This document shows, in pieces, positions 8,070 through 14,247 of a stretch of 42,841 nt of DNA. The stretch is taken from contig CAMLEQ010000003.1 of NCBI GenBank assembly GCA_946479015.1, forward strand, positions 1 through 42,841, written 5' to 3'. A program made the translations under genes and the position numbers. The number at the start of each line of letters is the position of its first letter. The first letter of the stretch is position 1. This DNA comes from an uncultured Gemmatimonadota bacterium (GTDB taxonomy: Bacteria; Gemmatimonadota; Gemmatimonadetes; Gemmatimonadales; Gemmatimonadaceae). The notes under the pieces are model-generated. The model searched no databases. It saw only the letters and a program-made list of their open reading frames with translations, and was not told the origin of the DNA.

Positions 8070-9747
8070 GGGTGGCGGGCGGCGCGCCGCCGTCGGGGAG
8101 CGTGACGGCGACCGACACCGGAGGCACCAGCTGCACCGTGCGCGTGGGGAAGGCGAACGACGAGCCCGCCCGCTCCACCACCTCCATGAACTGCAGCAGC
8201 ACCTCCTGCCGGATCCCCTGGAACTCCGCCCAGTCGGTGGTCTGGAACCACGCGGCCACCTCCACGTCGAGCGACGACGGGGAGAGCGCGCTGAAGCGCA
8301 CCGTGAGCGAGTCGGGCCAGAGCTTGGGCTGCGCGCGCAGCACGCGCTCGAACCCCTCCAGCACCTCGCGCATCTGGGCGGAGGTGGTCTGGTACACCAG
8401 GTTCACCACCGTGTAGAGGCGCAGGCGATCGCGCACGGAGAACGACTCGATGCGCATGTCGGCGAGCTTGCCGTTCGGCATCGTGATGAGCGTGCGGTCA
8501 GCCGTACGGATGCGCGTGGAGCGGAGCCCGATCACCTCGACGGTGCCGATGAAGTCCTCGACCTTCACGGTGTCCCCTTCGCGGAAGGGGCGATCGACGC
8601 CAATGGAGATCGCGCCGAACAGGTTCTCCACCGTCTTCTGCGCGGCGAGCGCGAACGCCAGGCCGCCCAGGCCGAGCCCCGTGAGCAGGCCGGCCACCGG
8701 GTAGCCGAGGGAGGAGAGCACCGCCACGATGGCGATCGCCAGCACCGCGACCTTCGCGCCGCGGGAGAGCAGCGAGAGCAGCGAGCGCCCGGCTACCCCC
8801 GGCGCGGCCCAGCGGGACACGAGCAGCACCTGCGCGCCGACGTCCACCAGACGCCAGAGCCCCCAGAAGAACGCGACGAAGATGCCGGCCTGGATGAGCC
8901 GCCCCATCGTCATGCGCGCGGCGGCGGTGAGCGAGAGCCACTCCAGCAGCCCGGATGCCACGATGAGCGATGCGGCGAGAGTGAGCGGGGCGCCCAGCCG
9001 CGCCACGATCTCGTCGTCCCATGTCGCGCTGGTCCGGCGAACGACGTGCGCCAGCGCGGCGCGCGCGATGCGGCCGAGGAGCGCGCCCAGGATCACGGCG
9101 AGCGCCACGACGACAGGGAGCGCGGCCCACTGCCACCAGAGGATGCCGAACGGTCCGGTGCGGAGCATCACCGCGGGGAGGTGCTCGCGCACCCATTGGT
9201 CGTCGAGCGACGCGTACCAGTGCGGCACGCGCGACACCGTGCTGGCGCTGAAGCGCCAGGCGGGTCCCGACTCGTCCGTCACGCGCACCATGCGTACCGG
9301 CTCGTGCGCGCCGCCCGTGCCGGGGATGGTGGCGATCTGCTCCACGCGCGCCGGGAGGCCATCGTCGGTGTCGCCAGCGGCGGCGCCGGACAGCTCGTCG
9401 GGATCGATCCAGACGTTCTGGTCGAGCACCGCCGCGAGCTGCCGCGCGAGCTCCGCGGCGCGATCGGGTGGCGTGCCCGGAACCATGAGGTACGCCCCCG
9501 CGTGGGCGTAGTCGCCAGCATGCGCGAGCTGGAGGAACGTCGTCACCGCGGCGCGCGGCGAATCCGGGGATGTCGCCGGTGCCGACGACGTCGCGCGGGT
9601 GCTCCCCGCGGGCGCGCCGGGGAGTTGCCGCTGCGCGGCGAGCGTGCGCGCGGCGCCGAGGCTCGCGAGGAACGCGAGCGAGATCGAGAGCGCGAAGCGG
9701 CGGCCCCGCGGCGCCCGGCGCGCGGATGCGATGGAGAGAGGGAACAT
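8059..9747 (-). CDS. MscS-family mechanosensitive ion channel with secreted N-terminal domain
   Basis: A 562-aa inner-membrane channel. A signal peptide (first about 38 residues, ending near TLAAQ) is followed by a roughly 170-residue periplasmic region with an NTF2-like look. Then come about four to five membrane segments and the MscS pore and beta domain (LTGLGLGGLAFALAAQ, ENLFGAISI, FREGDTVKVEDFIGTVEVIGLRSTRIRT). The family releases solutes on hypo-osmotic shock. The ATG at 9747 is chosen because it begins a good signal peptide; the open frame continues upstream through the promoter of the divergent marR gene and is not credible there. It converges with, and overlaps by 11 bases, the methyltransferase gene. 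Confidence 0.92.
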   Translation of the reverse strand: MFPLSIASARRAPRGRRFALSISLAFLASLGAARTLAAQRQLPGAPAGSTRATSSAPATSPDSPRAAVTTFLQLAHAGDYAHAGAYLMVPGTPPDRAAELARQLAAVLDQNVWIDPDELSGAAAGDTDDGLPARVEQIATIPGTGGAHEPVRMVRVTDESGPAWRFSASTVSRVPHWYASLDDQWVREHLPAVMLRTGPFGILWWQWAALPVVVALAVILGALLGRIARAALAHVVRRTSATWDDEIVARLGAPLTLAASLIVASGLLEWLSLTAAARMTMGRLIQAGIFVAFFWGLWRLVDVGAQVLLVSRWAAPGVAGRSLLSLLSRGAKVAVLAIAIVAVLSSLGYPVAGLLTGLGLGGLAFALAAQKTVENLFGAISIGVDRPFREGDTVKVEDFIGTVEVIGLRSTRIRTADRTLITMPNGKLADMRIESFSVRDRLRLYTVVNLVYQTTSAQMREVLEGFERVLRAQPKLWPDSLTVRFSALSPSSLDVEVAAWFQTTDWAEFQGIRQEVLLQFMEVVERAGSSFAFPTRTVQLVPPVSVAVTLPDGGAPPATPNG

Positions 9748-9823
9748 GGCTCGAGGTGGCGCGGTCGTCGGCGTCGCGCGCCGGCCATCGACCGACGCAC
9801 GGCGCGCCAGCGGCGCGCGCGCC

Positions 9824-9852
9824 TTCACCGACGCGCGCGCCCCGGCTATAAT
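9824..9852 (+). promoter_or_regulatory. sigma-70-like promoter for the marR-DUF481 unit
   Basis: TTCACC at 9824-9829 and a perfect TATAAT at 9847-9852 are separated by 17 bases, the optimal spacing. A TATAAT hexamer stands out in DNA this GC-rich. Transcription would start near 9859, about 25 bases before the GTG at 9884. Confidence 0.7.
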
Positions 9853-9854
9853 AT

Positions 9855-9866
9855 GTGGGCTCCCAC
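9855..9866. promoter_or_regulatory. operator-like palindrome at the marR transcription start
   Basis: GTGGG-CT-CCCAC is a perfect inverted repeat lying directly downstream of the -10 box and over the expected start of transcription. A regulator bound there would block RNA polymerase. Autorepression by the MarR protein encoded next is the simplest reading, but this is inference. Confidence 0.45.
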
Positions 9867-9883
9867 TCTTCTTCACCAGCACG

Positions 9884-10447
9884 GTGCCCCACTCCACTAC
9901 ACCGCCCGAGCGCCATCGCGCGCCAGTCGTCCGCCGCCGCCCGCGTCGCGCCATCGCCACGAGTCGCCGCGATGCCGCCATCGTCGCCGCCGTGAGCGGC
10001 ATCCGCCGTCTCGAGCGCGCGCTGCGCCTCGCCGCGCGCCAGGTCGAGAGCGTCACGCGCCTCAGCGCCGCCCAGCTCTTCGTGCTCGAGCAGCTCGCGG
10101 GCGCTCCCGCCGACTCGCTCAACGACCTCGCGCTCCGCACCCTCACCGACCGCTCCTCGGTGTCCGCGCTCGTCGATCGCCTCACCGACCTGGGGCTCGT
10201 CACGCGCCGCTCCGACCGCGCCGACCGGCGGCGGCAGCGCATCCGCATCACCGCGACCGGGCGGCGCGTGCTCGCCTCCGCGACGCGTTCTCCCACGGCC
10301 CTCCTCATCGACGGGCTGCGGCATCTCACCCGCGCGGAGCTGACGGGGCTCGTCACCGGGATCGCGCGGCTCGATCACGCCATGGCGCTCGCGGCCGCAT
10401 CCGCGCGGCCGCTCGCCGACGGATCGGCGGAGGGTGGCGGGGAATGA
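9884..10447 (+). CDS. MarR-family transcriptional regulator
   Basis: A 187-aa winged-helix DNA-binding protein. The MarR core runs from SAAQLFVLEQL through the recognition region (DRSSVSALVDRLTDLGLVTR) to the wing (RADRRRQRIRITATGRRVL). Two starts fit. GTG at 9884 lies about 25 bases after the predicted transcription start but adds an Arg-rich tail of about 36 residues. GTG at 9992 gives a 151-aa protein of typical MarR length. The upstream one is listed. It is followed with a 4-base ATGA overlap by the DUF481 gene, which it probably controls together with itself. The ligand is unknown. Confidence 0.88.
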   Translation: MPHSTTPPERHRAPVVRRRPRRAIATSRRDAAIVAAVSGIRRLERALRLAARQVESVTRLSAAQLFVLEQLAGAPADSLNDLALRTLTDRSSVSALVDRLTDLGLVTRRSDRADRRRQRIRITATGRRVLASATRSPTALLIDGLRHLTRAELTGLVTGIARLDHAMALAAASARPLADGSAEGGGE

Positions 10448-11211
10448 AGCGGCTCCGTCGACTGCTCGCGTGGAGCGCCATGCTGCTCTGCGCGGGCACT
10501 CTCGCCGCGCCCGCCGGCGCGCAGCAGCTTGGCTGGAATGGCCAGGCCGATGGCGGTGCGAGCCTCTTCTTCGGCAACACCCGCCAGTGGGTGGTGACCG
10601 CGCACACGAAGCTCGCGCACCTGGACAGCACCCTCGAGATGCGCGCCGAGGGGCGCGTGGGCTACGCCCAGGCGAAGACCGACTCCGGTGTCACCGTGCT
10701 CTCCTCGCGCTCCTGGCTCGCCAGCTTCGGCCTCGACTACCACCCGCTCGACCGGTGGTCGCCGTTCATGTCGGGGAGCGTGGAGTCGAGCTTCGAGCAG
10801 CGCATCGCGCGGCGCTACAGCGCGGGACTCGGCGCCAAGTACACGGTCGCCCACGGCGATACCACGTCGCTCGACATCAGCCTCGCCGTGCTCGGCGAGC
10901 GCACCGAGGCCTCCGATCCCTCCATCGAGCTGGGCGTCCCCGCCTCGCGGGTGCGCTGGTCGTGGCGCGTGCGCGCCGAGCACCGGATGGGGGAGCGCGT
11001 GAAGCTCTCGCACACCACGCTCTACCAGCCGAGCGCGCAGGACCTCTCGCACTTCACGCTCAACACCTCCACCGTGCTGTCCATCGACCTCACGAAGGTG
11101 CTCGCCCTCACCTTCACCGCCGAGGACATCTACGACAGCGAAGCCCGCAGCCGCGGCGCGCGGACGAACAACGATGGGCATCTGTTGTTCGGGGCGAGGG
11201 TGAGGTACTGA
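10444..11211 (+). CDS. DUF481-family outer-membrane beta-barrel protein
   Basis: A 255-aa exported protein with a signal peptide (residues 1 to about 26, cleaved near APAGAQQ). Alternating polar and aromatic strands follow, as in DUF481 (putative salt-induced outer-membrane protein) members. Landmarks are GGASLFFGNT after the signal, SWLASFGLDYHPLDRWSPF in the middle and the C-terminal LLFGARVRY, whose terminal aromatic residue suits a beta-barrel. It overlaps the marR stop by 4 bases, so the pair forms one transcription unit. Its role is unknown in detail. The pairing with MarR suggests an envelope change in response to a small-molecule or osmotic signal, and mscS lies divergently next door. 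Confidence 0.82.
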   Translation: MKRLRRLLAWSAMLLCAGTLAAPAGAQQLGWNGQADGGASLFFGNTRQWVVTAHTKLAHLDSTLEMRAEGRVGYAQAKTDSGVTVLSSRSWLASFGLDYHPLDRWSPFMSGSVESSFEQRIARRYSAGLGAKYTVAHGDTTSLDISLAVLGERTEASDPSIELGVPASRVRWSWRVRAEHRMGERVKLSHTTLYQPSAQDLSHFTLNTSTVLSIDLTKVLALTFTAEDIYDSEARSRGARTNNDGHLLFGARVRY

Positions 11212-11220
11212 CACAGGGTT

Positions 11221-11294
11221 GGGGGCTTGGGGTTGGGGGCCGGGGGTCGGGGGTCGGGGGGGATGCGGGACGCGGGGCGCGGGATGCGGGAACG
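11221..11294 (+). repeat. degenerate G-rich heptanucleotide tandem array
   Basis: About ten 7-base units, first of GGGGGYY type (GGGGGCT, TGGGGTT, GGGGGCC, GGGGGTC twice), then of GGGRYGC type (GGGATGC, GGGACGC, GGGGCGC, GGGATGC, GGGAACG). Four or more G-runs per 28 bases could form G-quadruplexes. It lies just after the DUF481 gene. Heptad G4 repeats are known as dispersed families in some bacteria such as Xanthomonas and Nostoc. Confidence 0.65.
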
Positions 11295-11316
11295 GCAAGA
11301 GCACCGATGCGGAAGT

Positions 11317-11403
<87 letters not shown>

Positions 11404-11432
11404 CCCCCCGCGGCCGGGGGCCCGGGGTTCCC

Positions 11433-11460
11433 CCCCGGCCCCCAGCCCCTGGCCCCTAGC
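11433..11460 (-). repeat. second heptad array, inverted relative to the first
   Basis: Read on the minus strand there are four 7-base units of form GCYRGGG: GCTAGGG, GCCAGGG, GCTGGGG, GCCGGGG. With the array at 11221-11294 this makes an imperfect inverted arrangement around the homopolymer tracts. The last base is shared with the stop codon of the DinB-like gene. The pair could act as a bidirectional terminator structure between the converging genes. Confidence 0.6.
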
Positions 11461-11996
11461 TAACCCTCCCCCCGCTTCGCCGTCGGCGGCAGCACGCCGT
11501 TGAGGCGCAGGTAGACCGCCGCCGCGCCGTAGTGATCGGCCCAGTCCGCGGCCAGGTCGAGCATCGCGCCCGCGCGCGAGATGGTGCGGCCGCCGAAGAA
11601 CGGCACCGTCTCCGAGAGCTTCGAGTCGTCCACCGACGCCAGCGCCGTCCCGCAGTAGTCGAACGAGCGCTTGAGACGCGCCACGAGCTTGTCCTTCGAG
11701 TCGGTGGGCTGGAGCTTCGCTTCGTCCGGCTGCTTCGCGCCGGAGATCGTGGAGCACATGTACTCGTTCGAGCCCGCCACGTGCAGCACGAGCTGGCCGA
11801 AGCTCATCTGCGCCGGCGTCGGCTTGAAGCCGTACTTGTCCGCCGGCATCGCCTCGGCGGCGCCGACCAGGTTGCGCTGCGAGCGCTGGAGATCGGCGCG
11901 GAGGGCGTCCGCCAGCGGGTTCCCTCCCTGCTGCGCCCCGGCGGCGACGGGAAGCGCGAACAACGTTGCGACTGCGGTTGCCAGGATCGCGTTCAT
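11460..11996 (-). CDS. secreted DinB-family protein
   Basis: A 178-aa protein with a signal peptide (MNAILATAV to about residue 22, cleaved after AGAQQ) and a DinB/YfiT-like four-helix bundle. Typical features are SFGQLVLHVAGSNEYMCS and DHYGAAAVYLRLNGVLPPT. The metal-binding His set of the family is partly present (LHVAGSN, ADHYG). The ATG at 11996 is preferred over 12008 because GGACGG sits 5-6 bases upstream and the signal peptide starts cleanly. DinB-like proteins are often thiol transferases or unknown; exported ones are poorly studied. A monocistronic gene is likely, with an inverted repeat in its upstream region. Confidence 0.85.
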   Translation of the reverse strand: MNAILATAVATLFALPVAAGAQQGGNPLADALRADLQRSQRNLVGAAEAMPADKYGFKPTPAQMSFGQLVLHVAGSNEYMCSTISGAKQPDEAKLQPTDSKDKLVARLKRSFDYCGTALASVDDSKLSETVPFFGGRTISRAGAMLDLAADWADHYGAAAVYLRLNGVLPPTAKRGEG

Positions 11997-12033
11997 CGGT
12001 CCGTCCATGTGGTGAGCGTGAAACCCCGGAAAT

Positions 12034-12048
12034 ACTCTCCACGAGAGT
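12034..12048. promoter_or_regulatory. inverted repeat upstream of the dinB-like gene
   Basis: ACTCTC-CAC-GAGAGT is a perfect 6-base inverted repeat with a 3-base centre, 38-52 bases before the chosen start. It lies beside a locally AT-rich patch (AAATACT) that could hold the promoter. It is operator-like; no cognate regulator is identifiable. Confidence 0.35.
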
Positions 12049-12095
12049 GCATGGCGCCCCCACGCCTCGCAAGGGTGCCCGTCGGACTCGCGGCC

Positions 12096-12806
12096 TCACG
12101 CGCTCCCGGAGCGTCCCCCCCGGCTGGCCCGCCTCGCGGCCGCCGCGGTGGACCCGTCCTCCCCGCCACGGCGCGCCCCCCACAGCGGATATGGCAGCCC
12201 CGCCAGCCGGTTGATCACGATCGCCTGGAGCGCCAGCAGTCCCACCGCCACCATGAGCACGAGCAGCTGCGCCGGCGTCCGGAGGAGCCCGAGCGATACG
12301 ATGAGCGTCGTCGCGCCGGCCGGAGGGTGCGGCGTGCGGAGCAGAACCATCAGCCCGCTCGTGAGCCCGAGCGACAGCGCCGCCGCCGCCACGCGCGGCG
12401 CCGTCACCCCCGTCGCCACCGTCGGCGCCGCGCCGAGCAGGCCGAAGGCGGCCAGGCTCACCCACCCGGCCACCGCCCCCACGAGATGGCCGAGCATCGC
12501 GTTGCGCGGACTCGCGGCCGGCGCGCGCGGCGTGTAGAAGAACAGGAACGCGGTGGGGCCGAGCGATGGGAAGACGAACGGCTGCCGGCTCAGGAGCGCC
12601 ACCGTCGCCATCAGCCCGATCGAGATGAAGCCGTTGATCATGCTGAACGCGGCCAGGACGACGGTGGAGTCGTAGCGCTCGAGCAACGACGTGATCCGGA
12701 AACGGAGCAGCAGCCCGCGCAGCACGTGCGTGAGCTGGCCGCCGATCGGACCGGTGGGGGGAGGCGGAGCGGGAGGCGGCGTCGGTGGTCGGCCGGAAGG
12801 TGTCAT
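12096..12806 (-). CDS. HPP-family membrane protein
   Basis: A 236-aa protein with a Pro-rich cytoplasmic N-terminus (to about residue 40) and an HPP domain of about four to five membrane helices. Diagnostic motifs are FPSLGPTAFLFF, the SPRN...GHLVGAVAG stretch, and the family name motif in HPPAGATTLIVS. The C-terminal tail is Arg/Ser-rich. HPP proteins of cyanobacteria and chloroplasts have been linked to nitrite transport. Here the gene is the last of the minus-strand unit containing a nitrate-reductase-type molybdoenzyme, which suits movement of nitrite or a related anion. That assignment is inference. It starts 12 bases after the preceding stop. Confidence 0.88.
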   Translation of the reverse strand: MTPSGRPPTPPPAPPPPTGPIGGQLTHVLRGLLLRFRITSLLERYDSTVVLAAFSMINGFISIGLMATVALLSRQPFVFPSLGPTAFLFFYTPRAPAASPRNAMLGHLVGAVAGWVSLAAFGLLGAAPTVATGVTAPRVAAAALSLGLTSGLMVLLRTPHPPAGATTLIVSLGLLRTPAQLLVLMVAVGLLALQAIVINRLAGLPYPLWGARRGGEDGSTAAAARRASRGGRSGSA

Positions 12807-12818
12807 CGCGCGCGCCGG

Positions 12819-13106
12819 TCAGCGCGGGTGGGCCGTGCGCCGCAGCACCCGGAGCATGATCAACCCGCCGGCGAAGATCAGCCCGGAGATCACCGTCGCG
12901 TACACCGTCCCCCGGCGGTCGCCGAGCAGGTAGAGGTTCAGCGCCAGAGTCAGCAGCCAGAGCTGCACCGCCATGAGCAGGACCCCGATGGCGAGGCCGA
13001 AGCTCACGAGCCCCGATTGGCCGGGCGCGGGGAGTGGCGCCTCGGTACGGGTGCCCGGGGTGCCCTCGCCGTGCACGGGCGGGGGCGGAGGAGCGGCGGC
13101 GCTCAC
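12819..13106 (-). CDS. small two-helix membrane protein (DUF6755-like)
   Basis: A 95-aa protein: a Pro-rich N-terminal tail of about 30 residues, then two membrane helices (about 37-58, AIGVLLMAVQLWLLTLALN; and about 70-88, VISGLIFAGGLIML). The GTG start overlaps the Rieske gene stop as GTGA; the longer open frame upstream lies inside the Rieske gene. It is always between the Rieske and HPP genes only as far as this window shows. It probably is a small membrane subunit or assembly factor of the molybdoenzyme complex. The family name is from memory and uncertain. Confidence 0.7.
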   Translation of the reverse strand: MSAAAPPPPPVHGEGTPGTRTEAPLPAPGQSGLVSFGLAIGVLLMAVQLWLLTLALNLYLLGDRRGTVYATVISGLIFAGGLIMLRVLRRTAHPR

Positions 13107-13627
13107 GTCGGCGTCTCCCCCATCGCGTACAGCACGCCGTCGCGCTCCTCGAGGGCGATGCGCGGCAGCGGACGCGGGGGCGGTCCCGCGAGCACGTCTC
13201 CCGTCTCGGGGTGGAACACCCCCTCGTGGCAGGGACAGAGCAGCCGTCCGCGCCGCGCGTCCCAGTACACGGCGCACGACAGGTGCGTGCACTTCCCGCT
13301 GTACGCCACGAAGCGGCGCTCGGCGAGGCGCAGCAGGATCGCGTGGTCGTTCGCGCCGGGGTACGAGAAGTAGTGTGCCTCCCCCACCGGCACCGCCGAT
13401 GCCGCGACGATCGCCCGCACCGTCCCGCGCCGCCGATCGCGCAGGAACGAGAGCGCGGCGAGCAGGCCGGTGCTGGCGAACAGCGCACCGGACGCCCACA
13501 CCGACCACTGTAGGAGCTGGCGGCGCGACACCAGGTCGTCCGCGTCCCACCCGAAGGGAAAGTCGGCCCGCCACCGCTCCGCGCGCGTGCGCGGGCTCAG
13601 CGGCGCATCGCGCTCGCTCGTGCTCAC
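13103..13627 (-). CDS. Rieske [2Fe-2S] protein with twin-arginine membrane anchor
   Basis: A 174-aa electron carrier. Ligands are C113-T-H115 and C131-x2-H134. C118 and C133 are placed to form the disulfide seen in bc1-type Rieske proteins (CTHLSC and CPCHEG). Residues 34-62 hold SRRQLLQWSVW, a twin-arginine motif, followed by a hydrophobic helix. In bc1 Rieske proteins this arrangement gives an uncleaved Tat-inserted anchor with the cluster domain outside. The disulfide suggests a fairly high-potential cluster. The GTG start overlaps the ferredoxin stop as GTGA. No bc1 cytochrome is nearby, so it most likely serves the molybdoenzyme/cytochrome b complex encoded in the same operon. Confidence 0.92.
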   Translation of the reverse strand: MSTSERDAPLSPRTRAERWRADFPFGWDADDLVSRRQLLQWSVWASGALFASTGLLAALSFLRDRRRGTVRAIVAASAVPVGEAHYFSYPGANDHAILLRLAERRFVAYSGKCTHLSCAVYWDARRGRLLCPCHEGVFHPETGDVLAGPPPRPLPRIALEERDGVLYAMGETPT

Positions 13628-14247
13628 AGGATCCACGCCTCCTCTGTCGCCGCCGTCGTCTCCGCTCCGATCCCCGCCGTCTCGCCGAGGAGCGCCGACA
13701 CGTCGAGCCGCGCCGTACCGTCGGGGAGCACGTGGTAGACCTTCGTGCGGACGGTCTGCGTGCCGAAAGTGGTGACGTTCACCGCCTCGCCGCGCCGCTC
13801 CTCGGCGAACTCCTCGTACGTCCCGTACCAGATCGCCTGCGTGGGACACACCTGCGCGCACCACGGCTTCAGCCCCTGGCTCGTGCGGTCGTAGCACAGG
13901 TTGCACTTCTTCATCAGCCGCGCCTCGACGTCGAACTTGGGGACGCCGAACGGGCACGCGTACACGCAGTTGCGGCACCCGATGCACCGCGACGGGTCCG
14001 CCTGCTGCACGACGCCGTCGGGAGTGATCAGGATGGCGAGCGCCGGACACACCTGCGCGCACGGCGCCACGGGATCCTCGCAGTGCATGCAGACGGTGGG
14101 CTGCGTGGCCACGCTCCAGCCGCGATCCAGGAAGTCCACCATCACCATGCTCTCCCCCTTGTGCGAGTCGCACTCGCGGCACGCCGCCTCGCACGCGCGG
14201 CACCCGATGCACCGCGAGGGGTCGATGAACATCGTCTTGACCGTCAC
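13624..14247 (-). CDS. four-cluster 4Fe-4S ferredoxin subunit
   Basis: A 207-aa iron-sulfur subunit of the NrfC/PsrB/FdhB/HycB type. It carries four cysteine groups: CIGCRACEAACREC near the N-terminus, CMHC...CAQVCP, CIGCRNCVYACPFGVP and CNLC...CAQVCP. The family passes electrons between a molybdopterin subunit and a membrane cytochrome. There is no signal peptide. The GTG start overlaps the molybdoenzyme stop as GTGA; ATG 14232 is an alternative, five codons in. It sits directly after the catalytic subunit gene, the usual order in such complexes. Confidence 0.93.
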   Translation of the reverse strand: MTVKTMFIDPSRCIGCRACEAACRECDSHKGESMVMVDFLDRGWSVATQPTVCMHCEDPVAPCAQVCPALAILITPDGVVQQADPSRCIGCRNCVYACPFGVPKFDVEARLMKKCNLCYDRTSQGLKPWCAQVCPTQAIWYGTYEEFAEERRGEAVNVTTFGTQTVRTKVYHVLPDGTARLDVSALLGETAGIGAETTAATEEAWIL

